A stretch of DNA of 55,165 nt from DATEJJ01 sp039649115 (GTDB lineage: Bacteria; Actinomycetota; Actinomycetes; Mycobacteriales; Micromonosporaceae): assembly GCA_039649115.1 (NCBI GenBank), contig JBBWZQ010000177.1:1-55165 (forward strand). Direction: 5' to 3'. Positions 33,054 to 42,006 of this stretch are shown piece by piece (positions within the stretch are counted from its first letter, which is position 1; the number at the start of each line of letters is the position of its first letter). The notes under the pieces were generated by a model, which was not told the origin of the DNA, made no database searches, and worked only from the letters and a program-made list of their open reading frames with translations. The position numbers were made by a program, and so were the translations under genes.

Positions 33054-34772
33054 TCAGGGTGCGTCGTAGGTGATCAGGAGCAGGTTGGCCTGGGTCACGA
33101 AGTTGGCCGGGCCGCCGGCCGCCTGCACCCGCACCCGCAACTGGCCCAGGTTGGCGCCGGTGCCGATGACGCTGGTGGGTGCCACCGGGACCGGGCGACT
33201 GATGGTGGTGTCGGTGGCACCGACGCCCGCCGCCGCACCGAGCGGCACCCACGCGCCCGTCGTCCAGTTCCAGGCCGACAGGGTGGTGGGTACCGCGGCG
33301 ACCGCGGGGCAGGTGCTGCCCGAGGCCGTGGTGGCGCAGGTCCGGCCGGTGTACGTCACGTTGATGTTCGTCGATCCCGTGGGGATCCCGGCGAACCCGC
33401 CGTACCAGTCGGCGGCTGGGGTACCGGCGGTCGTCGAGTTCACCTGGTAGGACAGCGTGTCGGCGGCGCCGAGCGCGGTGTAGGCGCCGGACCGCGGGGT
33501 GCCCGCCAGGATCTTCGTCGATGCCGGGTAGCCGGTACAGCCGCTGGCCGGGTCGACGCGCAACAGGGTCGCCATGCCGCCGAAGCCGGCGTCGAAGTTG
33601 GAGAACTCGTTCAGCGCGTGGCTGTGCCACGGGAAGTACCACTCACCGCACAGGTTCTGCGAGGTCACCGTCGTCGGCAGGGTCCCCTTCGCGCCGAGGT
33701 ACGGGCTGCCGCTGAACCAGGTGTTCTCGTCCTTGAAGGTGAGGTTCCGGTAGCTGGGCGGGTTGGCGCCGGACGGGAACGGGTTGGCCACGGTGTCCCA
33801 GGAGTCCTGGTCGGTCCACGAGAACAGGAAGTCCTCGGTCTGGCCCGATCCGATCGTCTCGGCGAAGTGCTCGGACGAGGCGTCCGCGCCGGCGGGGCTG
33901 CGCAGCGGCCGGCCGTCCTGCGCGATCATCCGCAGGTGGTTGCCGTGCGGGTGGTACGGGTGGTTCAGCTCGCCGACGTTGGCCATCCGGATCAGCGCCG
34001 GCAGCGGGTTGCGTACCGGGTCGTACGGCTTGACGCGCACCAGCGACCCGTACGGCTGGTTGGGCAGCCAGGAGACGCCGTTGTCCTGGATGGTGTCCGG
34101 GAACTCCCGCCCGTTCACCGCGAAGTACCGGTTGTGCAGCTGGGTGAAGTCGTACGTGGCGCCGGTCTCCACCGCGTGGTGCAGGTCGGGATCGATCTCG
34201 CTGAGCAGGATCAGGTACTCCTGGGCGGGGCTGAACCGGGTACCGGCGTCGTACGCGTAGTCGACGTGCCCGGCCGGGCGGACGATCAGCGCGCCGTACA
34301 GCCCCATCGCCACCTGCCGGGACGGGTCGGAGCCGCTCTCGTACACGTAGGTGCCGGGCTGCCCGGCGGTGAACGTGTACGTCGCGTCGCCGCCGGCCGG
34401 TGCCTCGGTCGCCAGCAGGCCGGCGGCGCCCGTGGCGGTGACGCCCTCCTGGCCGGGGAACACCAGCGAGGCCGGTTCGGGGAGCGTGTTGTGCAGGGTG
34501 ACGGTGACCGTCTCCCCCTGGTTGACGCACAGCACCGGCCCGGGGCTCTGGAAGTGCGCGCCGGTGCCGGTGTCGGCGTAGCTCCACATGAAGACACTGT
34601 TGCCGTCTGGCGTCTCGATGTAGCCGGTGTTCGCGGTGAGGTGGAACGCCGGGCCGTCGGTGCACACCAGACCGAGCGCGCCGGGGGCGGCGGCAGCCGG
34701 GTGCGCCGGGACGAAGGGCAGGGTCGCCGCCGCGAGCACGAGGACGAGACCCAGCCGCCGGAGCTTGCGCAT
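33054..34772 (-). CDS. Multicopper-oxidase-like protein with only the second-half copper motifs
   Basis: The 572-residue secreted protein (signal ends near AHPAAAA) has cupredoxin domains. The first lacks ligands (LVFPGQEG and YVYESGSDPSRQVAMGLYG). The later domain carries HPYHPHGNH (271-279) and WHSHALNEF (H383, H385) with GGM400, matching trinuclear-centre ligands but with serine in place of the type-1 cysteine. A C-terminal extension of about 160 residues is beta-rich and of unknown role. ATG 34772 has GAGGGGGA upstream. See the finding on complementary copper motifs. Confidence 0.85.
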   Translation of the reverse strand: MRKLRRLGLVLVLAAATLPFVPAHPAAAAPGALGLVCTDGPAFHLTANTGYIETPDGNSVFMWSYADTGTGAHFQSPGPVLCVNQGETVTVTLHNTLPEPASLVFPGQEGVTATGAAGLLATEAPAGGDATYTFTAGQPGTYVYESGSDPSRQVAMGLYGALIVRPAGHVDYAYDAGTRFSPAQEYLILLSEIDPDLHHAVETGATYDFTQLHNRYFAVNGREFPDTIQDNGVSWLPNQPYGSLVRVKPYDPVRNPLPALIRMANVGELNHPYHPHGNHLRMIAQDGRPLRSPAGADASSEHFAETIGSGQTEDFLFSWTDQDSWDTVANPFPSGANPPSYRNLTFKDENTWFSGSPYLGAKGTLPTTVTSQNLCGEWYFPWHSHALNEFSNFDAGFGGMATLLRVDPASGCTGYPASTKILAGTPRSGAYTALGAADTLSYQVNSTTAGTPAADWYGGFAGIPTGSTNINVTYTGRTCATTASGSTCPAVAAVPTTLSAWNWTTGAWVPLGAAAGVGATDTTISRPVPVAPTSVIGTGANLGQLRVRVQAAGGPANFVTQANLLLITYDAP

Positions 34773-34788
34773 CGCGTTTCCCCCTCGC

Positions 34789-36060
34789 TCAGGCATAGGT
34801 CTGGCCGACCGAGGTCTGGGCCGGCAGCGGGGCGCCCTGGTAGACCCTGACCTCCGTGGCCATCCCGCCCAGGCCGGGCGCACCGTGGTTGGACAGCTTG
34901 CGGAAGTCCCGGTTCTTGAACAGGTACGTGTTGTACGTGCGGCCCTGGCCGTCGGTGGTGACCGGCGCGCCCGGGTTGAACGGCGGCGCGGTGAACAGCA
35001 CGTCCCGGGCCTCCCCAGGTCCGAGGTAGAGGGTGTTCGTCAGGTACGACGTGTCCACACCGGACGGTGAACGGCGCAGCACCGCGTCCTCCCCCACCAC
35101 CTTGAGCGCGATGCCCGGCAACTGCATCGAGTGCTGCAGGTAGCCGAGGTTGGCCAGCCGCAGCAGCACCCGGTCGCCGGGGTTGACCTGGACCAGCGCC
35201 GACACCGGCTGGTACGGCAGGGCGGGGTCGCCGTTGGGCAGGACCGTCTGCGGGTACACCCGGCCGTTGAGGGTGAAGTACTGCGGGTCGAAGTCGGTCG
35301 GGATGAACTCCTGGATCTGCTCGTCCGCGTCGTGCTGCCGCTCCTCGATCTCGTTGAGCAGGATCGCGAAGTGCCGGTCGTACGCGGTGGAACCGTCGCC
35401 GTCGTTGTACGCGTACGTCGTGGTGCGGCCCAGCGGGTCCAGCGCCGCGCTCCCGTCCTGGGTCGGCCGCACGAACACGATGCTGGTCATGCCCATCTGC
35501 ACGTGTTCGACGTCCTCGAAGTGGCAGTGGTACATGTACGTGCCGGGATTGTGCGGCCGGTAGAAGTACGTGAACTGCCGCTGGATGGGCACCGCGACGG
35601 AGACCTCGGGTACTCCGTCGAACAGCGCCGAGGGAGTCCGGAAGCCGTGCCAGTGGATGGTGTGCGAATCGGTCAGGTCGGGCCGCCCGACGAGCCCGAG
35701 GTTCGTCAGCGTGAGGTAGATGTCGTTCTCCTGCTTGAAGTCCAGGATCGGCGCCACGTGCTGCGCCTTGCCCTTGAAGTTCGCGGAGAGCTGGGCCACC
35801 GTCTGGGTGAGCGGCACGTCGATGAAGCCGAAGATGTACAGCCCGCCGTCGCCCGGCCGCCCGGGCAGCGTGATGTGCCCGTCTGTCGCGGCGAGGCCCA
35901 GCTTGACCTCGGGGTTGGGCGCCGCGGCCGCCGGCGTCAACGGCCGCCCGCCGATCAGGATGCCGACCCCCGCTCCGCCCGCCGCCACGGTACCCGCGGC
36001 TCCCCACCCGACCGCGCGCAGGAACTCGCGCCGCGTCGAGGACCACCGGCTCGCCGTCAT
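34789..36060 (-). CDS. Tat-exported multicopper oxidase-like protein with first-half copper motifs
   Basis: This 423-residue protein has a twin-arginine signal (TRREFLRAVGWGAAG). The first cupredoxin domain holds HWHG (136-139) and YHCHFEDVEHVQMGM, with C179, H186 and M191 as a type-1 copper set and H178/H180 as trinuclear ligands. The second domain (PGDRVLLRLANLGYLQHSMQLPG) lacks the second HxH pair and HCH motif, so the protein alone has about half of the copper sites of a laccase-type enzyme. Tat export implies folding, perhaps with copper, in the cytoplasm. It is the second gene of the operon. Confidence 0.88.
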   Translation of the reverse strand: MTASRWSSTRREFLRAVGWGAAGTVAAGGAGVGILIGGRPLTPAAAAPNPEVKLGLAATDGHITLPGRPGDGGLYIFGFIDVPLTQTVAQLSANFKGKAQHVAPILDFKQENDIYLTLTNLGLVGRPDLTDSHTIHWHGFRTPSALFDGVPEVSVAVPIQRQFTYFYRPHNPGTYMYHCHFEDVEHVQMGMTSIVFVRPTQDGSAALDPLGRTTTYAYNDGDGSTAYDRHFAILLNEIEERQHDADEQIQEFIPTDFDPQYFTLNGRVYPQTVLPNGDPALPYQPVSALVQVNPGDRVLLRLANLGYLQHSMQLPGIALKVVGEDAVLRRSPSGVDTSYLTNTLYLGPGEARDVLFTAPPFNPGAPVTTDGQGRTYNTYLFKNRDFRKLSNHGAPGLGGMATEVRVYQGAPLPAQTSVGQTYA

Positions 36061-36089
36061 CGCGTTCTCCTCACTGGTTGAGTCGTCGC

Positions 36090-39000
36090 TCAGTTCAGCT
36101 GGCGCAGCCGCAGCAGCGAGAGCCCGGGTACCTCGTCGGCGCCGATGTCCCAGGGGGTCGCCAGCCGCGCCGTGCGCAGCTGCGGCCGCACCTGGCCGTC
36201 GTAGTCGACGAGCGGCGCCAGCACCGACGACCCGTTGGGCAGGGCCGGGAAGTTCGAGTACACGGCGCCCCGGTCGATGGCCGGCGAGAGTGCCGTCAGG
36301 TGGTAGTCGCCGGTGAGCCCGACCGGCGGGTCCTGCCCGGTGATGGTCACCGCGGCGACCTGGGGATCGAGGCGCGAGCCGGAGACGGTCAGCTCCAGCG
36401 TGAACGGCGCCACGAACAGCGGGTCCTGCCCGACGATGTTGCCCTGGTCGGCGGGCAGCGGGTGCAGGTTGCCGTCGGCACCGAGGATCTGCCCGTTGGT
36501 CAGCATCGAGTACCGCGGGGTGAACGTGTCGGCCGCGTTGGCCGTCCCGCGCACCTCGAAGTCGATGAACCCGTCGGAGACCAGCGTCGCGCCCGGGCCG
36601 GACTGGCTCAGGTGGAACGCGTTGTTGTTCCAGAAGATGTTGTTGAACAGCGCGACCGGGTTGGAGAAGTGCGCCGCGCCGGCCGGCAACGTGGCCTGGA
36701 ACACCGGGTCGTTGGCCTCACTGGCGAGCCCGGCCGAGTGCGGGCTGGCGTTGCAGGTCTCGCAGGACGCGGTGGTGACGTTGTTCGCCACCGTGTTGTT
36801 GACGATCGACACGTTCGACGAGTCGTCCAGCATGACGGCACCGCCCAGGTCGGCCGCGCCGTTGTCCACCATCATGTTGTTGCGGATGTTGACCCGGTCC
36901 TGGTGGGCGTTGGCCAGGAAGATGGCGCCGCCGTCGTCACCGGAGTAGTTGCTCTGGATCAGGTTGCGGTCGACGTCCACGCTGCCCGTGCCGTCGCCCA
37001 GCAGCGGCTGACCCGGCGACGGGACCTCCTGCTGGATGGCGAGCCCGGCACCCGAGTCGACCGAGTCGTTGTAGTAGATCTGGTTGTCGTGGATGCTGCC
37101 GCCCGGGCTGCGCCCGTAGTGCGAGATGCCGGCACCGTACTCGACACCGAAGTTCGAGCACAGGATGTTGCTCGTGATCTCGTAGTTGTTGGAGCCGCGG
37201 AAGATGCCGATGCCACCGGCGCGCGCGATGCCACCGTTGCCGATGATGCGGTCGAAGGCGATCCGTACCCCCGTGTTGTGGGTGTCGGAGTTGGGTTGGC
37301 CGATGCCGATCCCGCCGCCGAACACGCCGCCGTTGCTCTCCAGCACGTTGTTGGTGATCTGCAGGTTCGTCGCGTAGGCCTGCAGTTCGATGCCGCCCGC
37401 GCCCTGGCCGTGTCCGGTGGTGACGGCGAGGCCGTCGATGCGGCCCGCGCCCAGACCCGCCGGGTACGACGTGGGTGTCCTGGCCACCACGGTGATGCCG
37501 GCACCCTGCAGCACCGGGTGCGCCGCGTCGACACCGGCCAGCGAGCCCAGGCCGGCGACGGTGGCGTTCCAGGTGGCCTCGTTGTCGTGGAAGAAGCGGC
37601 CGTCGATCCCGCTGCCCTGGATGTTGAACCGCGGGTCCTCCGGCGCGCGCTGCAGCAACTCCGCGGCACCCACGATCCCGCCGGGGCCGAGGCCCTGCAG
37701 CTTGAGCGGCTTGGACAGCAGCACGTTCTCGTGGTAGACGCCGGCCTGCAGGACCAGCAGGCTGCCGGCCGCCGCGGTGTCGACGGCGTTCTGGATGGCG
37801 TGCGGGTCGGTCGGCGCCGCCACGTTGACCACCGGCGGCTGGTAGTTCACACCGCCCGCGTTGCCGCGCACGTGGAAGGTCAGCCCGTTGGCCGTGGACA
37901 CGCCGGCGGCGGTCCTGATGGACAACTGCTTGGGCCCGGGCCGGATCTGGTCGGCCGCGGCGCCGACCGCGGGTACCTGGATCACGATGTTCCGGTTGTC
38001 CCAGCTGACGATCCCGCCGTTGGCCACCGTCAGGGTGCGCGTCGCGGTGGCCAGGGTCGGGTCGGTGAGGGTCACGCTGCCGGCGGCAGCGGCGAAGAAG
38101 TCGCCCTGGATGGTGATCTGCCGGGTGGCCGCCGAGTCACCCGCGCTGGCGTACGGCCGGGAGATCTGCAGCAGCTCGGGCGTGTTGGTCGGCAGCTCGC
38201 ACGCGGTACCGGAGATCGGGTCCAGCGGGGTGTCCAGCTGGTCGGTCTGGCCCGGCCACACGTCCCAGGAACTGGACGCGGTGAGGTAGTTCGGGTTGTA
38301 GTTCGGGTTCGGGTGCGCCTTGTCCCCCGGGTCGTTGACCACCACGATGTACATCCCGGGGCAGGGGCCCTGGGGGATCGGGCAGTTGAATGTCTCGGTC
38401 GAGGGCAGCAGCGCCTCGTAGGCGCCGTTCTCGCTGGTGTTCACGGTGGTCAGCAGGCGCCAGTTGTAGTCGCGGATGCCGATCGGGATGTTGCCGAGCG
38501 GCCGCGGCTCGCCGTACCAGATGGACTTGGGGTCGCGGTCGAAGTAGATGTCGTCGGAGACCAGGCCGACGATGCGCCCCGGCTCCTCGACGTCGTTGCC
38601 GTTGGCGAAGTTCGTCATCAGGAAGAAGTCGGCGTTGGCGTTCTGCCGGTTCTGCAGCACCACGAGCCGCTTGTCGCACAGGGGCAGCGACGGGCTCGGG
38701 TCCATGCCGAAGTACGGGCTGCGCGAGGTCAGCGTCGACTGGTCGACCACGTGCAGGTCGCCGGTGCAGGCCGGCGGCGGCAGCGCCGGGGTGAACTGCG
38801 CGCCGAGGTCGACGTTGACGTCCTCTTCCCGCTCGGGGCGGTACAGGCAGCCGGTGCCGCCGGAGGATCCCTGCGGGCCGCTGACGTACTTGAACCCGGC
38901 GGCGTTGACGGGGTTGCAGTCGCGCGTGTCGGTCCCGGTCTTCGGCATCACCACGTGCGTGACGTACGTGCCGGCGACCAGCGGTACCGGCGCGCTGCCG

Positions 39001-41003
39001 TTGCCGCAGACCGTGTCGCCGTTGGTGGCGAAGTGGTCGAAGCCACCGGCCGAGGCGGGGCAGTAGTCCGCGAAGGCGTACCCGCCGTCGAACGCGCCGT
39101 CCTTGGTCTCCTGCCCGGTGATCGGCACCTCCAGGCAGTTGGGACCGATGCCCGGGTGGAGCTGCGCGCTGATGTCCGCCCCGGTCGAGTCGCGTACGTC
39201 GCAGTTGGTCGCCGCCTGCCAGTGGTCCGTGACGTACTGGTTGAGCACCACGTCGTCGGCCGTGTTCGGCAGCCCGTCCGGGCCGAGGCCCTCCAGGTTC
39301 ACGGTCACGTCCGGGATCGCCGCCTCGTAGTCCTCGTGCGCGGCGAAGCGGGGGTCGAACTCGTTGCGGGTCGTCGCGAAGTAGGTGATGCCGACGATCT
39401 GGCCGGGCTGGTTGGCGGTGTACTGGTACTTGCCCCAGTCGACCTGCGCGCTGTGCCCCTCGGTCAGCAACTGGTTGGTGAGCAGGCCGCCGCCCAGCTC
39501 CGTGGGCACGTGCGTGGACAGGCCGGGGTTGTACTCGTCGTGCACCGCCGCGCCGCTGGTGCCGAAACGGGTGAAGCCCACCTCGCCGATGAACCACTTG
39601 CCCAGCGGTCCCCCCTCGGCCTGCGGGTACATGTAGTGGCCCTGCGCGTTGGTGACGGTGCTCTCCTTGATGGAGCCGTCGCGCCAGCGCTGGTCGACGT
39701 CGGTGTTCGGGATCGGCGGCTCGCAACTGGCCACGACCGCCGGGTCGGCACAGTCGCGCACGCCGTTGCCCTGGGTACCGGCCGGCAGCACGGTGCCGTT
39801 GGCGGCCACGCCGGTGTCCTGGTACACGTAGCCGTGCAGCCACGCGAACCACCGGGACACGCCGACGTCGCCGAGGTCGACGGCCTGCCCGGCCGCCACG
39901 GTCACGGGCATGAACCGCATGATGTAGTTGAGCTGCTCGTCCCAGACCGAGAGGTTGTACGTGCCGGCCGGCACGTCCGGGATGGCGAAGTTGCCGTCCG
40001 CGTCACCCCGCCCGACGAAGACGGTCGTGTCGTTCGCGTTGTCGGACAGCGCCACGTACGGCTGGCCCACCGGCTCGCCCATCGTCAGCACGTCGAACGG
40101 CGGCCAGCCCTGCCAGTTGCGGGCCACGCCGCCGATCGAGCCGGTACCCGGCGACGCGAAGTCCCGCTCGGTGCACACGAAGCCGAACCAGAACCCGGTG
40201 CGCCGGTTCGGCGGCTCCCACAGGCTTTCGCCGGGTGCGCCCGAGCCGTCGCTGCCCTCCTCCACGCCCGCCTGCAGGCCGAAGCCGCCGTCGATCGTGG
40301 TGGTCTGCGTCCACCGGCCCGTACCGTTCGGGCCGCAGCCGGCCTCCGGCGGTGTCACGTAGATGAAGTACGTCGCCGGCCCGAGGTCGGGGATGTTGAC
40401 GAACCCGTCCGGCTCGGTGACGCAGTCGCCGCCGCAGAGCGGGTTGTTGTGGAAGTCCACCGACACCTGCGCGTTGGTCTGCTCCTCCAGCGTCACGTGG
40501 AAGCCGGCGAGCCCGACCTCCTCGGTGTCCGGCGCGCCGTTGGTCCACCGGCTGTCGTCGAAGACGAAGACCCGGATGTTGCCCAGCGGCAACGGGTGCG
40601 CCGCGCTCGCCTCGGACAGGTCGATGCGCACCGTACCGGCGTCCCGGGGCAGCGTGACGTGCCGGCCCCACATCTTGTGGTCGGCGGACCGGATCGAGAT
40701 GAGGTAGCGCCCGTCGGGCAGCTCCACCGAGGCGTGCCCCGCGTCGCCCTCGGCGACGATCGGGCTGTTGCTCTCGGTCGGCGCGAAGCCGGTGCGCTGC
40801 GCCGGGTTCGCGTCGTTGGACACGCGCGTGTTGTCCGCGTTGACGATGTACTGGAAGCTCGGCAGCGCCGCCCCGGTGGCGAGGTCGTGCGCCTCGACGG
40901 TGATGGCCGTACCCGTCTGCGCGACCGCCGGCAGCCACGGTGGCAGCAAGCCACCGAGCAGGATCACTGCTACCGCCGCCGCTTTCTTCCCAACGTCGCG
41001 CAT
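36090..41003 (-). CDS. Giant secreted protein: carboxypeptidase-like/SdrD-type modules and right-handed beta-helix
   Basis: A 1,637-residue protein with a signal peptide (AVAVILLGGLLPPWLPAVAQ). The N-terminal half has repeated beta-sandwich carrier-type modules (DGNFAIPDVPAGTYNLSVWDE; NAQGHYMYP; GAFDGGYAFADYCP) and 20 or so cysteines. A central IPT/Ig-like segment follows (RQITIQGDFFAAAAGSVTL). The C-terminal third is a parallel beta-helix with N-ladder turns (NLQITNNVLESNGG, NYEITSNILCSN, RVNIRNNMMVDNGAADLGGAVML, NVSIVNNTVANN). No sortase motif or membrane anchor is seen at the C-terminus. ATG 41003 has AGGAGGTGG upstream. As first gene ahead of three cupredoxin proteins it may be their extracellular scaffold. 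The function is unknown. Confidence 0.85.
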   Translation of the reverse strand: MRDVGKKAAAVAVILLGGLLPPWLPAVAQTGTAITVEAHDLATGAALPSFQYIVNADNTRVSNDANPAQRTGFAPTESNSPIVAEGDAGHASVELPDGRYLISIRSADHKMWGRHVTLPRDAGTVRIDLSEASAAHPLPLGNIRVFVFDDSRWTNGAPDTEEVGLAGFHVTLEEQTNAQVSVDFHNNPLCGGDCVTEPDGFVNIPDLGPATYFIYVTPPEAGCGPNGTGRWTQTTTIDGGFGLQAGVEEGSDGSGAPGESLWEPPNRRTGFWFGFVCTERDFASPGTGSIGGVARNWQGWPPFDVLTMGEPVGQPYVALSDNANDTTVFVGRGDADGNFAIPDVPAGTYNLSVWDEQLNYIMRFMPVTVAAGQAVDLGDVGVSRWFAWLHGYVYQDTGVAANGTVLPAGTQGNGVRDCADPAVVASCEPPIPNTDVDQRWRDGSIKESTVTNAQGHYMYPQAEGGPLGKWFIGEVGFTRFGTSGAAVHDEYNPGLSTHVPTELGGGLLTNQLLTEGHSAQVDWGKYQYTANQPGQIVGITYFATTRNEFDPRFAAHEDYEAAIPDVTVNLEGLGPDGLPNTADDVVLNQYVTDHWQAATNCDVRDSTGADISAQLHPGIGPNCLEVPITGQETKDGAFDGGYAFADYCPASAGGFDHFATNGDTVCGNGSAPVPLVAGTYVTHVVMPKTGTDTRDCNPVNAAGFKYVSGPQGSSGGTGCLYRPEREEDVNVDLGAQFTPALPPPACTGDLHVVDQSTLTSRSPYFGMDPSPSLPLCDKRLVVLQNRQNANADFFLMTNFANGNDVEEPGRIVGLVSDDIYFDRDPKSIWYGEPRPLGNIPIGIRDYNWRLLTTVNTSENGAYEALLPSTETFNCPIPQGPCPGMYIVVVNDPGDKAHPNPNYNPNYLTASSSWDVWPGQTDQLDTPLDPISGTACELPTNTPELLQISRPYASAGDSAATRQITIQGDFFAAAAGSVTLTDPTLATATRTLTVANGGIVSWDNRNIVIQVPAVGAAADQIRPGPKQLSIRTAAGVSTANGLTFHVRGNAGGVNYQPPVVNVAAPTDPHAIQNAVDTAAAGSLLVLQAGVYHENVLLSKPLKLQGLGPGGIVGAAELLQRAPEDPRFNIQGSGIDGRFFHDNEATWNATVAGLGSLAGVDAAHPVLQGAGITVVARTPTSYPAGLGAGRIDGLAVTTGHGQGAGGIELQAYATNLQITNNVLESNGGVFGGGIGIGQPNSDTHNTGVRIAFDRIIGNGGIARAGGIGIFRGSNNYEITSNILCSNFGVEYGAGISHYGRSPGGSIHDNQIYYNDSVDSGAGLAIQQEVPSPGQPLLGDGTGSVDVDRNLIQSNYSGDDGGAIFLANAHQDRVNIRNNMMVDNGAADLGGAVMLDDSSNVSIVNNTVANNVTTASCETCNASPHSAGLASEANDPVFQATLPAGAAHFSNPVALFNNIFWNNNAFHLSQSGPGATLVSDGFIDFEVRGTANAADTFTPRYSMLTNGQILGADGNLHPLPADQGNIVGQDPLFVAPFTLELTVSGSRLDPQVAAVTITGQDPPVGLTGDYHLTALSPAIDRGAVYSNFPALPNGSSVLAPLVDYDGQVRPQLRTARLATPWDIGADEVPGLSLLRLRQLN

Positions 41004-41066
41004 CGGTCCACCTCCTGGCGGACGCCCCTGACGGGCGTACCGAACGGGTCTGTGGTGCCGTGCGGA

Positions 41067-41139
41067 AACATAGGACGGGTTCGATATCGACAGTCGGCTA
41101 AATGACGTCTCTGTCATGTGACTGTCATCGAACTGTCAT
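41067..41139 (-). promoter_or_regulatory. Promoter region with three CTGTCAT repeats at 11-bp spacing
   Basis: CTGTCAT occurs at 41111-41117, 41122-41128 and 41133-41139, i.e. exactly one helical turn apart, the arrangement bound by OmpR-type regulators. The last copy overlaps the stop codon region of the response-regulator gene. On the minus strand a possible -10 (TATGTT, 41067-41072) lies about 40 bp downstream, followed by a leader of about 55 nt to the beta-helix gene. A perfect palindrome TCGATATCGA (41081-41090) lies between. Promoter position is inferred. Confidence 0.6.
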
Positions 41140-41798
41140 GGGCTGTACCGGTACCCCACATTCCGTAGGGTTTCCAGGCGATCCGCGTCCCCGAGCTTGG
41201 CCCGCAGGCGGCGTACGCACACGTCGAGCACGTTGCTGGCCGGCGCGCAGTCCGGCCCCCAGACGCCGGTGAGCAGCTCGGTGCGGGTGCAGACCTCGCC
41301 GGCCCGGGCCATCAGCTGGTGCAGCAGCTGGAACTCGCGCGCGGACAGGCCGACCTGCCGGCCGGCGACGCTGGCCCGCTGCAGCCGCAGATCCAGCCGG
41401 ATCGGCCCGACCGCGAGCACGTCGGTGGCGGTCAGGGCCGGCGTGCTGATCCGCGCGCGTACCCGGGCGAGCAGCTCCGCGACCGCGAACGGCTTGCCGA
41501 GGAAGTCGTCGGCGCCGGCGTCCAGGCACGCCACCCGGGTGTCCACCTCGGACATCCCGGACAGCACCAGGACCCGCTGCCGCGGCCGGGCGAGCAGCAG
41601 CCGCCGGAGCACGTCGGTGCCGTCCATGTCGGGCAGCCGCAGGTCCAGCACGACCAGGTCGAAGTCGCCGTCCAGCCCGGCGACCAGCCCGTCGGCGCCG
41701 GTGCCGGCGCAGCTCACCACGAAGCCGGCCGCCCGCAGCGCGCGGGCGACCAGGCGCGTCATCCGTTCGTCGTCCTCAACAACGAGTACCCGCCCCAC
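41136..41798 (-). CDS. Orphan OmpR/PhoB-type response regulator
   Basis: The 220-residue regulator has a receiver domain with E8-D9-D10, phosphoacceptor D52 (DLVVLDLRLPDMDG) and GKPF lysine, and a C-terminal winged helix (SAREFQLLHQLMARAG, VCVRRLRAKLG, NVGYRYSP). GTG 41798 starts it. No histidine kinase is adjacent. Downstream in the same direction lies the large beta-helix/multicopper operon, whose upstream region carries three direct repeats suited to this regulator class. Inferred role: activator or repressor of that operon, possibly copper- or redox-responsive. Confidence 0.9.
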   Translation of the reverse strand: MGRVLVVEDDERMTRLVARALRAAGFVVSCAGTGADGLVAGLDGDFDLVVLDLRLPDMDGTDVLRRLLLARPRQRVLVLSGMSEVDTRVACLDAGADDFLGKPFAVAELLARVRARISTPALTATDVLAVGPIRLDLRLQRASVAGRQVGLSAREFQLLHQLMARAGEVCTRTELLTGVWGPDCAPASNVLDVCVRRLRAKLGDADRLETLRNVGYRYSP

Positions 41799-41830
41799 CG
41801 GGGCCCCATTTCGTTGTCCTGTCGGCTTTT

Positions 41831-41950
41831 GTCGCGACTGACGCTGGCCCCCCCGTCGCGACCCACGTGATGAACTGACGTGATGAAGTGAGCACAGAGC
41901 GTACCAGCGGGCGTACCCGCGCGGTCAAGCACTGTGCGCTCGCGGTCAAG
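41831..41950. promoter_or_regulatory. Divergent control region with three sets of repeats
   Basis: The 208-bp gap between the response regulator and the SDR gene contains GTCGCGAC twice (41831-41838, 41855-41862), ACGTGATGAA twice (41865-41874, 41878-41887) and CGCGGTCAAG twice (41920-41929, 41941-41950, 21 bp apart). These look like binding sites for more than one regulator. No clear -10/-35 pair is seen. Confidence 0.45.
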
Positions 41951-42006
41951 ACGCGGCCACCGGCGCCCGGACAGCATGTCCCTCGGAGCGGCGGAAGGAA
42001 GAGCGG

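Noticed and set aside
36078..41105. Open frame of about 5 kb on the plus strand opposite the giant beta-helix gene
   Set aside because: It mirrors the minus-strand frame codon for codon, is rich in Arg, Val, Gly and His with no domain, and has no ribosome site. In DNA this GC-rich the complementary frame stays open by chance.
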